Shown here: positions 20,032 through 28,670 of the stretch, piece by piece | Position numbering within the stretch: the first letter of the stretch is position 1 | How the letters are laid out: the number at the start of each line of letters is the position of its first letter | Assembly (NCBI GenBank): GCA_947482345.1 | Contig: CANKJN010000007.1 | Coordinates: 1 to 44,862 of the forward strand | Reading direction: 5' to 3' | Length of the DNA: 44,862 bases | From: Spartobacteria bacterium | GTDB lineage: Bacteria > Verrucomicrobiota > Verrucomicrobiia > Chthoniobacterales > UBA6821 | The notes under the pieces: model-generated | Told to the model about the DNA's origin: nothing | The model's input: the letters and a program-made list of their open reading frames with translations, nothing else | The model's database searches: none | Translations under genes and position numbers: made by a program

Positions 20032-21122
20032 AATTGCCACCACCCGCGTACATCGCCTCGCTCCTCAGCATCATTCTTGCTCCCGCCTCACGCGTCACGG
20101 CACAGGATCTCCCGGCACCGCAGAATAAAACCGCGATTCTGCAGGAACTCGACAAGATCACCTCCGGCTCGGAGGCCAATGTCCGGAAGCGCCGGGCCGA
20201 GGCCATTTCCCGCGTCCAGTCCGCAAGCTCCTCCGGAGGCGCGGCCGTGGAGTTATATCTCAATGCATTGGACAACACGAGATACCGGGAGAAGCATCCG
20301 GAATTCATCGATTGGCGCCAGAAGAACCAGGATTGCCTTCGCCATGCCTCCTTTCAAAACGCCGCCCAACTTCAACTCCGCTACCTCCTCCTGGCTCTTC
20401 AGCGCTCGGATCAGAAAACGGCCCTGACGCAGGTCCCCGAGAGCCTTGCCTATCTGAAATCCCTCCAAGAGCTCCATTTTCTTGAGGAACCCCAAACGTC
20501 TTCCTCGGCCCAGAAATCCAACCGGGGGATGCAGGCACCCCCGCCCTCTTCGGACAAAGTGATCCCGGAAGCCTCAGCTCTCATCAAGCAACCGATTCGC
20601 AACTGCGCCGTGGTCGAGTGGTTCCAGATCAGCGACCTTCTGCCGGAGGGAAAGGATTTTGAGGGATCGGCGGGTAACTTTGCCGGCATCATCGATAAGA
20701 ATGTGAAAACTCCTCTTCGCGGAACCAATGACCCGCGGTTGCCCGGCGCCTGGGACTTCCAGATCAATGCCGAGTCGGCTGTTGCGAACTCAGGGGATTC
20801 CCCGCAAAAAGCCGAGACATTCCGTAACGAACGCCTTCCGGAACTCATCTTTTTGAAACTCAAGGACACAGCCGCCATCGGCCAACCCAACCGCGGCTTG
20901 AACGAATTGATGACGCTTATCCGCACCTACCCCTCCAATCATTCCGTGAATGATTGGATCACGACCGCACGCGGAATGTTGACCAATACTTCGGGTACAC
21001 CGCTTCCCCCGGCAACGGCTCAAGCGGCCTCCTCCAACCCGACCACTCCCCCTACCGATACCGTGACAAATGCTGCCGCAGCACCACCAACAGCTCCCAT
21101 ACAGACTCCCGCACAACCGTAA
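20028..21122 (+). CDS. exported protein of unknown function, Pro/Thr-rich tail
   Basis: 364 residues from the ATG at 20028, which overlaps the upstream stop (ATGA). A signal peptide (MKLPPPAYIASLLSIILAPA...) ends near residue 26. The body is mostly helical and charged (ELDKITSGSEANVRKRRAEA, LQLRYLLLALQRSDQK), with a PEWFQ/WDFQINAES-type middle and a 45-residue Ala/Pro/Thr-rich end that could span the periplasm or cell wall. I recognise no domain. Translational coupling with the metallophosphoesterase suggests a joint envelope role (inference). Confidence 0.7.
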   Translation: MKLPPPAYIASLLSIILAPASRVTAQDLPAPQNKTAILQELDKITSGSEANVRKRRAEAISRVQSASSSGGAAVELYLNALDNTRYREKHPEFIDWRQKNQDCLRHASFQNAAQLQLRYLLLALQRSDQKTALTQVPESLAYLKSLQELHFLEEPQTSSSAQKSNRGMQAPPPSSDKVIPEASALIKQPIRNCAVVEWFQISDLLPEGKDFEGSAGNFAGIIDKNVKTPLRGTNDPRLPGAWDFQINAESAVANSGDSPQKAETFRNERLPELIFLKLKDTAAIGQPNRGLNELMTLIRTYPSNHSVNDWITTARGMLTNTSGTPLPPATAQAASSNPTTPPTDTVTNAAAAPPTAPIQTPAQP

Positions 21123-21212
21123 TTCAGGCCAACCGGCGAAAAGGTCGGCCCAATGAAACTGAACAACTGAATATCAGGAGTTCAGCTCTTTTTCATTTTT
21201 CATTCTCCTTTG

Positions 21213-21234
21213 GGAACCGCTGAGCGGTTCCTTT
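21213..21234. terminator. shared terminator hairpin between convergent genes
   Basis: GGAACCGC-TGA-GCGGTTCC (21213-21231) followed by TTT on the plus strand. It lies between the exported-protein gene and lysA, which converge here. Stem is good, T-run short. Confidence 0.55.
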
Positions 21235-21243
21235 ACCCCATCC

Positions 21244-22557
21244 TTACCCAGGCACCTTTTCCCCACGGATGAGATCATCCCAGGTCTGGCGCACGCGGAC
21301 GACCGTGGCCTTCTCGCCCTCCACCAGCACTTCGGGAAGAAGCGGACGGGCGTTATAGGTCGATGCCATGACGAAGCCGTAGGCACCGGAACTCATCAGC
21401 GCGATGCGGTCGCCGGGAGCAAGCACGGGAATCTCGCGGTCCTGTGCGAAGAAATCACCGCTCTCGCAGACCGGACCGACGACATCGACCTTCTCGAGCG
21501 TGGCATCCTTGGGCTGGTGCAGCGGCTCGATCTCATGGTGCCCCTCGTAGAGGGCGGGACGGATCAGGTCGTTCATGCCGGCGTCGACGATCACGAAATT
21601 CTTGGTCGGGGTGGACTTGCGGTAGAGCACAGACGTAAGCAGGACCCCGGCGTTGCCGACGATGAAGCGACCGGGCTCGAAAAGGATGCGGAGCCCGAGA
21701 GCCTTGAGCGGATCGATCACCTCGGCGGCATAGACCTCGGGGGCCAAACGTTCACCATCAAGCTCCAAGGTCTCCTCGCCGCTTCCCTTCCACCAGGCGG
21801 CGTCACCGCTGGCAAGTGCACCGCGGTAGACGATGCCTACACCGCCCCCGACACTGAAGAACTCCAGCCCGTGCTTCGCCTTCAACTCGAGGACAAGCGG
21901 AGTAAGCTTGCGGACCGCTTCCGCAAAGGGAGGGGCCTTCAGGATCTGGGAGCCGATGTGGGTCTGGAGACCCCGGATCCTGATATGCGGGAGCGATTCG
22001 GCGCGCTCGTAGACTGCGGCGGCGCGGTCGAGGCCGATGCCGAACTTGTTCTTGCTCTTGCCCGTGGAGATGTACTTGTGGGTCGGGGCGTCGACGTCGG
22101 GATTCACGCGGACGGCGATCGGAGCCACGAGGCCCACCTTGCCGGCCACCTCGTTGATGCGCTCGAGCTCCTCCTCCGACTCGACATTGAAGCTGTAGAT
22201 CCCCTGGCGCAGGGCGAAGTCGATATCCCCCGCCGTCTTGCCGACACCTGCAAAGGTGCACCGGTCGGCGCGCCCCCCCGCCTTGAGGACCCGGAAGAGT
22301 TCGCCGCCCGAGACGATGTCGAATCCCGAACCTTCCTTTGCGAGCAGGTTCAGCACGGAGAGATTGCTGTTCGCCTTCATGGCATAGCAGATCATTCGGT
22401 CGCCGAGCGGCGAGAGCGCCGCATCGAGTCGGCGGAAATTATTCCTAATCGTCTCGGCCGAATAGACGTAGGCGGGAGTCCCCACCTCGGAAGCCACGGA
22501 ATCGAGATCCACACCCTCGCACTTGAGCGAGCCATCGACATAGCGGAAAGAATGCAT
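21244..22557 (-). CDS. lysA: diaminopimelate decarboxylase
   Basis: 437 residues, fold-type III PLP enzyme that makes lysine from meso-diaminopimelate. PLP lysine in YAMKAN (Lys61). HIGSQI and SVGGGVGI form the phosphate and barrel motifs; EPGRFIVGNAG and the dimer-interface CESGDFFA complete the active site. GAYGFVMASTYN near the end is also conserved. Length is slightly above the usual 415-430. The gene stands alone; upstream it faces a small membrane gene across a 112-bp gap that includes the hairpin GCGGCGGATCTCCCGCCG. Confidence 0.95.
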   Translation of the reverse strand: MHSFRYVDGSLKCEGVDLDSVASEVGTPAYVYSAETIRNNFRRLDAALSPLGDRMICYAMKANSNLSVLNLLAKEGSGFDIVSGGELFRVLKAGGRADRCTFAGVGKTAGDIDFALRQGIYSFNVESEEELERINEVAGKVGLVAPIAVRVNPDVDAPTHKYISTGKSKNKFGIGLDRAAAVYERAESLPHIRIRGLQTHIGSQILKAPPFAEAVRKLTPLVLELKAKHGLEFFSVGGGVGIVYRGALASGDAAWWKGSGEETLELDGERLAPEVYAAEVIDPLKALGLRILFEPGRFIVGNAGVLLTSVLYRKSTPTKNFVIVDAGMNDLIRPALYEGHHEIEPLHQPKDATLEKVDVVGPVCESGDFFAQDREIPVLAPGDRIALMSSGAYGFVMASTYNARPLLPEVLVEGEKATVVRVRQTWDDLIRGEKVPG

Positions 22558-22669
22558 CGGGAGAGACTAAAGGCTTAAGTCCGAAGACTGAAGGCTAAAG
22601 GTAATGAGATAGGGGTAATGCTTACACCCCTCTTCCTTGCGCGGCGGATCTCCCGCCGTAGCGTGATTC

Positions 22670-23101
22670 ATGAAGTCATGGTTTCCCCTGCTGATGGGAG
22701 GTCTTTCCGGAACCGCCGTAATGACCTGCTTCCTGCTCATTCCGCGCTGGATGGAGTGGGGCAAGATCGATGTCATCCGCGCCGTTGGGTCACTCATGAC
22801 CGGCAGGAAGGAGCGGGTTTTCGGGAACGGGTTAGTCCTACATCTCGGCATGGGCATCCTCTTTGCCTTTCTGTATGCGGGCTTTCTCAATCTCTCCCGC
22901 CTTCCCTTCAATACCATGACGGGGCTTCTCCTCGGGTGCCTGCACGGGGTGATCATCATGCTGCTCGTGAGCATCATGATCATGGAACACCACCCCGTTG
23001 CGGGCTATCACGAGAAAGGATTGGAAACAGGGTTGGCTCAACTGGCTGCCCACATGATCTACGGAGCCACCGTCGGCTGGGTCGTCAGCGTCATGGGCTA
23101 A
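22670..23101 (+). CDS. small integral membrane protein, unknown
   Basis: 143 residues with four likely membrane segments (about 6-24, 55-75, 80-102, 122-141). Loops carry RWMEWGKIDVIRAVG, GRKERVFGNG and EHHPVAGYHEKG. The EHHP...YHEKG loop has three histidines and could bind metal or quinone, but nothing proves this. No family recognised. Divergent from lysA; no Shine-Dalgarno. Confidence 0.65.
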   Translation: MKSWFPLLMGGLSGTAVMTCFLLIPRWMEWGKIDVIRAVGSLMTGRKERVFGNGLVLHLGMGILFAFLYAGFLNLSRLPFNTMTGLLLGCLHGVIIMLLVSIMIMEHHPVAGYHEKGLETGLAQLAAHMIYGATVGWVVSVMG

Positions 23102-23430
23102 GGAAAAGCGGAAGGGGTGAGGCTTTCAGGCTGAAGACTTTTAGACTGAAGGCTGAAGCTTGTTGGGCAGTTCGCCCCCCTTTCACTTTTGCCTTTTCCC
23201 CTTTCCTCCAACCACTTGCGATCCATGTCGAAAAAGGCGCGTTTTTTCTGTTGTGGAGTCTGTGAATAACCTGTGAATATCCGCTCATCTTGACTCGAAC
23301 CCGTCGCCACTGCGATTCGGTGCGGTTTGAAACTCCGGTAGGGCTCACCGGTGCCGGCCCCTTGTCTTCACGGCTTACTGATTCAACTGCCATGTTCCCC
23401 TTTCGGCCTCTCCCTTGGAGGGGTTCGTTT
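23102..23430. other. intergenic DNA with two DnaA-box-like words
   Basis: No credible gene. A short low-complexity phrase TTAGACTGAAGGCTGAAG (near 23138) recurs in other gaps (9734, 22580). TGTGAATAA at 23261-23269 and TGTGAATAT at 23272-23280 are complements of an exact and a near DnaA box, in tandem, beside an A/T-rich GTTTTTTCTGTTGTGG stretch. Confidence 0.4.
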
Positions 23431-23450
23431 AGGGAAGCCCTAGCGCTTCC
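23431..23450. repeat. 20-bp palindromic scar with ends like element M2
   Basis: AGGGAAGC (23431-23438) and GCGCTTCC (23443-23450) separated by 4 bp match the outermost bases of the 34474-34749 element and lie 5 bp left of the 23456-23731 element. This is what a near-complete internal deletion of an M2-type element would leave. Confidence 0.4.
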
Positions 23451-23455
23451 TTTAA

Positions 23456-23731
23456 GAGACTGTCTGAAAACTGGGGAATGCCGCGCGAGAGCAAGGGGTG
23501 TCTGGATGGTCAGGCACCTGCGAGGGAGAATCCCCGCAGCGGGCTTTGACCGAGCAGGGAACGCAGCCAGACAGCGTCCCTTGCTCTTGCCCGAAGGGTT
23601 GGGTGGCTTTTCCCTTTGGCCAGTGTCGGATCGGATGGGACAAGACCGCACGGGTATTGCCGCCGTCCTCCCTTCTTGGCCAACGGAAAAATCCTCGCCA
23701 ACGCGGCTCTCCCGAGTTTTCAGACAGTCTC
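23456..23731. mobile_element. 276-bp non-autonomous element M1 (MITE-like)
   Basis: Perfect 17-bp terminal inverted repeats GAGACTGTCTGAAAACT (23456-23472 and its inverse at 23715-23731), flanked by TAA on both sides (23453-23455, 23732-23734), read as a 3-bp target duplication. No protein frame. Inside are GAGCAAGGG...GTCTGG paired with CCAGACAGCG...CCCTTGCTC, the word ATCCCCGCAGCGGGCT at offset 74 from the left end, AACGCAGCC at offset 104 and GGGTAT at offset 196, all at the same offsets as in element M2. The TAA target and ends suggest mobilisation by an IS5-family (TNA-target) transposase, by inference. Its right end lies 35 bp before the phoH start. Confidence 0.85.
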
Positions 23732-23765
23732 TAAGTCACCCCAACCTTAACACCTGACCCGAACC

Positions 23766-25304
23766 ATGCACCGAACCACCCCGCTGGAAACCTCCGAGGA
23801 ACAGAACCTTTTCTTTCCCACCCCGACGAGGTCGAGTCGAGGAGCGGTTGCCGGCCAGGTGAAGAACTTCGTGCTCGATACCAACGTCCTCCTGCACGAC
23901 CCGCACTGCCTCAACCGCTTCGACAACAACCATCTCTTCATCCCCGTCGAGGTCCTCTCCGAGCTGGACCGGTTCAAGAACGAGCAGACCGAGCGTGGCG
24001 CCAACGCCCGCACCATCCACCGCTTCCTCACCCAGATCTTCGACCACGAGACGAAAAAAGTGACACGCGGCGTGAAGACCGCCGGGGGCGGCACCGTCCG
24101 CATCTTCATGAACGACGCCATGCGCAGGGAGAAGCCCTCCCCCGCCATGCGCCGGTTCGCCAAGATCTTCCCCGATCGCGAGCCCGTCGATCACCGGATC
24201 ATGGCCGCCTGCCTCGCCGTTCAGGAGATGGAGAAGGAAGGCACCCCCTGCATCCTTGTCACCAAGGATCTGAACATGCAGCTGAAAGCGATGGCCGTAG
24301 GCATCACCTGCCAGGATTACCTCAATGACAAGGTCTCCGCCGAGGATGCCGAGGAAGGAGAGATCCGTCGCATCATCGTCGAGGCCCACGAGCTCCAGCG
24401 CTTCGGAAGCTCCCTCAGCATCGACCTTGAGGCGAGCCGCACCGGGGAGCTTGAGATCAACGAGTATGTCCTCCTCGCCGCCTCCGAGCAGAAGCTCATG
24501 CCCGCCCGCCACATGGGAGGGGGCCACTTCCAGCGGCTCAAGGTTCCCACAACCCTCCAGATGCCGCGCGGCATCGAGCTCCGCCCTGCGAACCTCGGCC
24601 AACTCTGCTTCCTCGACGCCCTCCTCGATCCCGAGATCGCGCTCATCACCTGCTACGGCCAGGCGGGCACTGGAAAGACCCTCACCGCCGTCGGCGCAGG
24701 GCTCTACCTCACCGGACAGAAAGCCTACAACGGCATGACCGTCAGCCGCCCCGTCGTGGCCATGGGAGACACCCTCGGCTTCCTACCCGGCAGCCTCGAG
24801 GAGAAGCTCCACCCCTGGCTCCAGTCCATCTACGACGCCTTCGAGGTCCTCCTCCCCGCCAATCCTCACTCCGGGGAGAACGGCCGGCACGCCTCCGAGC
24901 GCAAGAAGCAGAAGAAACAGGTGACCCAGCAGCAGGATGCAGGAACACCCGGCCAGCAGAAACCGCTCAAGCCCTACGAACAGCTCATGCAGCGAGGCCT
25001 ACTCGAGATCGAGGCCCTCTGCTACATCCGAGGCCGCTCCATCCCGAACCGCTTCTTCGTCCTCGACGAGGCCCAGCAACTCACCCCGCTTGAGGCCAAG
25101 ACCGTCGTCACCCGCATGTCACGCGGATCCAAGCTCGTCATGGTCGGCGACCCCGCCCAGATCGACAACCCGTATGTGGACAGGCGCTCCAACGGCCTCG
25201 TCCATACCCGCAACAAGATGCGTGGCAATAAACTCACCGCCCACATCTCACTCACCAAGGGCGAGAGGAGTCCCCTAGCCGAAATGGGAGCGCAGTTGAT
25301 GTAG
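23766..25304 (+). CDS. PIN-PhoH fusion ATPase/nuclease
   Basis: 512 residues (PhoH2/YlaK type). An N-terminal PIN domain has KNFVLDTNVLLHDP (Asp38) and further acidic sites near NDAMRRE and VTKDLN. The C-terminal PhoH domain has Walker A GQAGTGKT at 298-305, Walker B FFVLDEAQQLTP, VVTRMSRGSKLVMVGDPAQID and NGL. Such fusions act as RNA helicase/RNase pairs in known cases. A charged, low-complexity insert (ERKKQKKQVTQQQDAGTPGQ) splits the ATPase domain. The M1 element ends 35 bp upstream, so its leader and perhaps promoter come from M1. No Shine-Dalgarno. Confidence 0.92.
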   Translation: MHRTTPLETSEEQNLFFPTPTRSSRGAVAGQVKNFVLDTNVLLHDPHCLNRFDNNHLFIPVEVLSELDRFKNEQTERGANARTIHRFLTQIFDHETKKVTRGVKTAGGGTVRIFMNDAMRREKPSPAMRRFAKIFPDREPVDHRIMAACLAVQEMEKEGTPCILVTKDLNMQLKAMAVGITCQDYLNDKVSAEDAEEGEIRRIIVEAHELQRFGSSLSIDLEASRTGELEINEYVLLAASEQKLMPARHMGGGHFQRLKVPTTLQMPRGIELRPANLGQLCFLDALLDPEIALITCYGQAGTGKTLTAVGAGLYLTGQKAYNGMTVSRPVVAMGDTLGFLPGSLEEKLHPWLQSIYDAFEVLLPANPHSGENGRHASERKKQKKQVTQQQDAGTPGQQKPLKPYEQLMQRGLLEIEALCYIRGRSIPNRFFVLDEAQQLTPLEAKTVVTRMSRGSKLVMVGDPAQIDNPYVDRRSNGLVHTRNKMRGNKLTAHISLTKGERSPLAEMGAQLM

Positions 25305-25305
25305 C

Positions 25306-25404
25306 GGATTGGGATTTTGGCGCCGCGCGGTGTTGTTGATCGGTCGGCGTAGGATTACTACGCCCTCCCTCGCACGCCTGGCGCTGCATCCAAAATTCCA
25401 ATCC
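25306..25404 (-). repeat. palindromic repeat family P, copy G
   Basis: Ends GGATTGGGATTTTGG (25306-25320) and, inverted with one mismatch, 25390-25404. Central perfect stem GGCGTAG (25346-25352)/CTACGCC (25358-25364). GTTGTTG at 25332-25338 is the complement of the CAACAAC word of copies B and E. It begins one base after the phoH stop and ends 15 bp before the convergent hsdR stop, so it may serve as a two-way terminator. Confidence 0.75.
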
Positions 25405-25419
25405 TCTGTAGAATCAGCT

Positions 25420-28400
25420 TTAAGCCCTAGCCTTCTCTTCCGAGTAGGTCTCATAGACGTGCTCGAAGACAACTCCGCATTTGTTTTTGTAGAGTTCGGG
25501 GGCGTAGGCGCGGGGAAGCCCCTCATCAAGGGTCTCCTCGATGGCGTTCTTGACGAGAGCTCGGGCCTGTATCGTCTGCCGCCAGTTGAAAGTAATCAGG
25601 CGTTGGAGTCTCTGATGGAGAAGGCGGGCCACCTTCTTGACCTCTTCCTTTTCATCAGTGGACAGCTCGGGTCCGGGACGGGTCAGGAGATCAAAGACGG
25701 TCAGCTCCTCCTCGGTAAGATTTTCCCGAACATGCCGGGCCTCCTCCTCAGACAGGTTTCGGCTTAACTCCAGAAGTTCCTGATACAGTTGCTCAATGGT
25801 CTTGCTCCCATTGTTGTAGGCCTCGATCAGCTCCTCGAACTTCTCCGTGTAGTTGGTCCGGGTGCGATTCATCGCGATCAGGCGGTCGAGCAATGCCTTC
25901 ACCGAAGCCTTCAGGGCTTCCAGTTCGATATTCTTCTTTTTGGAATTCTTAAAGCGCTTGGCCAGTGCCGCGAAATCAATCTTGCTAAGATCCAGCAGAG
26001 GGAGTGGCTTCGCCGCCATCTCCACACCCTCGATTGACTGGTCGAGCAGCTCATTGATCCGCCCCATGACCACGGAAACATCGGGCGGGTTGGGATTGAG
26101 CTGGGACTTGATTGCCTCTGCAATCGCCACAAGGCAGCTCACTCGGGGTGTATGGTCAAGCACCTCCGGACTCGGCTTCACGGCATCATACAGAGTCCGG
26201 ACAATCCGATCATGCGCTAGAAACTCCTTCCGCAGAGGATCGGGCGAGATCAGAGCATTCACCGCTTCGCTCAACAGATTCAGACGCTCCATCGTCTTCG
26301 GTGGTGCCTCCTCGATAACAGATAGATTCACTCGCTTACTGGCGCAGAATTGAGTCGCTTCATCGATCGCTTTCCTCAGGTCGGCGATCAGTTGCTCCTT
26401 ATTGCGGACTGGGGTGACTCCCCCCTGCCCTGCGCCATAGACCGCGAGCGCTTTCTCCAGTGAGGCAAAGACGTTGGCGTAATCCACGATCAGACCACTG
26501 TGCTTGCCGGGGAAGACCCGGTTCGCTCGTGCGATTGTCTGCATGAGCGTGTGATTCCGCATCGGCTTGTCGAGGTAGATAGTCGAGCAGCTCGGGGCGT
26601 CGAAGCCGGTCAGCCACATCGCGCAGACAAAGACCAGCCGGAGAGGATCCTCCGTCTCCTTGAACTTCTCATCCAGCTCTTCGGCGTTCATCCGCTCGCG
26701 ATGGGGACGGATATCGAGACCGAGCTTCTGCATCTGATCGATCTCGTTCTGCCCCGGCGACACGATCACCGCCATGTCGGTTTCCTGTAGAATCTTCAGA
26801 CGCGCTTCGAGTTCGGCCGTTATCTCGGGATCTAGCTGATATCCTGCTAAATCCTTGCTTACCCTGACTATCTCCTCATCCCATAGACGGCAAACCTTCG
26901 CATGCATCCGGAGTGCGGTCGCCTTGTCAATGGAGACCACCATCGCCTTCCCTTGGAATCCACGGCCAAGGAAATGATTCACGATATCCTTGGCCACCGT
27001 CTCCAGACGGTCATCGCGGGTGATGATGTGGTATTGGCGGTTGAGATCCCGTTCCAGCTTGGCCTCCTGCTCGGGGTTGAGTTGCGCCTCCTCGATCAGG
27101 TCATAGATCTGATCGTTCAGATCGGGATTCACCAGTTGGAGTTCAGGCGTCCGGTTCTCGTAGAAGAGGGGCACCGTCGCCCCGTCCTCCACCGACTGCT
27201 GGAAGTCATAGATCGAGACATAGTCGCCGAAGACCTCCTTCGTCCGCTCCTCCCCCGCGATCAGAGGCGTACCGGTGAAGGCCAGGAAGAGCGCCTTCGG
27301 CAAGGCAGCACGCATGTTGAGGGCCAGCGTGTCGTATTGGCTCCGATGTGCCTCATCGGTCAGCACGATCACGTCAGAGCGGTCGCAGAGCACCTCGGGA
27401 GTTTGGAACTTCTGGATCAGCGTGAAGACATAGCGGTGATTCCCCCGGAGCAGCTCCCTCAGCTCGGACCCACTCCCGGCATGGCACATATCCCCCTCCG
27501 CCTCGGTGACGGCACCCGTCGCCTTGAACGTGGTGGCGATCTGCTCATCCAGCTCCACGCGATCCGTCACCACGACAAAGGACCAGTTCCCCGCGACCTT
27601 GCGCAGCACCTTCTGGGCAAAGAAGACCATCGAGAAGCTCTTCCCGCTCCCCTGCGTCTGCCAGAAGACCCCACCTCGACCATGCCCCATTGCCCGGGCC
27701 GCGAGCATCGAGGTGATGGCATTGTTCACCCCGAGGAACTGGTGATTCTGCCCGATGATCTTCACCAACCCCGACTTATGCTTCGAGAAGAGCGTGAAGT
27801 TCTCCACCAGATCGAGCAGACGCCTCGGATCGCATGTTCCACGGAGCATGACCTCCAGCGAGACCCGACGCGGTTCATCCTCGCGCTCGATCCGCTTCCA
27901 CTCGAAGAAACGTCCCCAGTCAGCGGTCAGCGATCCAACCCTGCTCTCCGTGCCATTGGAGGCGATCAGGAATGCATTATACCAGAAGAGCGATGGGATC
28001 TCCCTCTTGTAGTGGGTCAGATTCTCGTCAAAAGCCACCCGAGCCGGGACTCCCGGCTTCTTAAACTCGATCACCACCAAGGGAAGTCCATTCACGAAGC
28101 CGACCAGATCGGGACGGCAGGTGTAGAGCTGGCCCGTGATACTCAGCTGGCTCACCAGCAGGAAATCATTATTCTCCGGATGCTCCCAGTCGATCACCCG
28201 CAGACGCTCCATCTTCTGCCCTCCCCGCTCCCGATCCGGGACGGAGACCGTGATACCCTGCTTCAGTAGCTCATAGATCTCCTGATTGGCCGCCTCCAGA
28301 CTCATCGCCGAGCGGTCACGGGTCAGGGCGACCACGGCGGAGTCGATCGCCTCGGCCGGGAGGGATGGGTTCAGCTTTGTGAGGGCGCCCCTCAGAGGTG

Positions 28401-28557
28401 TGGCTAATACTACCTCGCTCTTTGTTTCACGCTGGAGAGTACCGATCGGCCCGAAGGACTCCTCATCGGCCCTCACCGTCTTCCACCCCATTTCGCCAAA
28501 GAGGGCGATCGCCGGTTGCTCGACCAGCTGATCCTCGGAGTAGGCGTGGGGGCTCAT
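25420..28557 (-). CDS. hsdR: type I restriction enzyme R subunit
   Basis: 1045 residues. N-terminal PD-(D/E)xK nuclease: RPDLVGF (Asp150) and VVIEFKKPG (Glu164, Lys166). SF2 translocase: Walker A WQTQGSGKS at 300-307, TDRVELDEQ, DEAH at 401-404, FTGTPL, and motif VI region QTIARANRVFPGKHSGLIVDY. A long helical C-terminus (EEEARHVRENLTEEELTVFD) binds the methylase core. It cleaves unmodified DNA after ATP-driven translocation. It is separated from the upstream small gene by 111 bp containing a UUCG hairpin, so it may have partly separate expression. Looks intact. Confidence 0.95.
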   Translation of the reverse strand: MSPHAYSEDQLVEQPAIALFGEMGWKTVRADEESFGPIGTLQRETKSEVVLATPLRGALTKLNPSLPAEAIDSAVVALTRDRSAMSLEAANQEIYELLKQGITVSVPDRERGGQKMERLRVIDWEHPENNDFLLVSQLSITGQLYTCRPDLVGFVNGLPLVVIEFKKPGVPARVAFDENLTHYKREIPSLFWYNAFLIASNGTESRVGSLTADWGRFFEWKRIEREDEPRRVSLEVMLRGTCDPRRLLDLVENFTLFSKHKSGLVKIIGQNHQFLGVNNAITSMLAARAMGHGRGGVFWQTQGSGKSFSMVFFAQKVLRKVAGNWSFVVVTDRVELDEQIATTFKATGAVTEAEGDMCHAGSGSELRELLRGNHRYVFTLIQKFQTPEVLCDRSDVIVLTDEAHRSQYDTLALNMRAALPKALFLAFTGTPLIAGEERTKEVFGDYVSIYDFQQSVEDGATVPLFYENRTPELQLVNPDLNDQIYDLIEEAQLNPEQEAKLERDLNRQYHIITRDDRLETVAKDIVNHFLGRGFQGKAMVVSIDKATALRMHAKVCRLWDEEIVRVSKDLAGYQLDPEITAELEARLKILQETDMAVIVSPGQNEIDQMQKLGLDIRPHRERMNAEELDEKFKETEDPLRLVFVCAMWLTGFDAPSCSTIYLDKPMRNHTLMQTIARANRVFPGKHSGLIVDYANVFASLEKALAVYGAGQGGVTPVRNKEQLIADLRKAIDEATQFCASKRVNLSVIEEAPPKTMERLNLLSEAVNALISPDPLRKEFLAHDRIVRTLYDAVKPSPEVLDHTPRVSCLVAIAEAIKSQLNPNPPDVSVVMGRINELLDQSIEGVEMAAKPLPLLDLSKIDFAALAKRFKNSKKKNIELEALKASVKALLDRLIAMNRTRTNYTEKFEELIEAYNNGSKTIEQLYQELLELSRNLSEEEARHVRENLTEEELTVFDLLTRPGPELSTDEKEEVKKVARLLHQRLQRLITFNWRQTIQARALVKNAIEETLDEGLPRAYAPELYKNKCGVVFEHVYETYSEEKARA

Positions 28558-28640
28558 GGGCTAGATTGATTCTTGACTCAAAAGAGTCCTGAAGTAGGTT
28601 TTACCCATCTCATCCACCATGTTGTGGAAGGAGTTACGAG

Positions 28641-28670
28641 GCCGCTCTTCGGAGCGGCTTCAGCATTTTT
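28641..28670. other. UUCG hairpin between the small gene and hsdR
   Basis: GCCGCTC-TTCG-GAGCGGC (28641-28658). On the plus strand TTCAGCATTTTT follows, but no plus-strand gene precedes it. On the minus strand, the direction of the operon, no T-run follows. It could attenuate or process the hsd message ahead of hsdR. Confidence 0.5.

Noticed and set aside
23290-23400. A GCCACTG word and local stems suggested a cobalamin riboswitch.
   Set aside because: The GGTGCAA, CTGCCCCCGCAACTG and other core blocks are absent.
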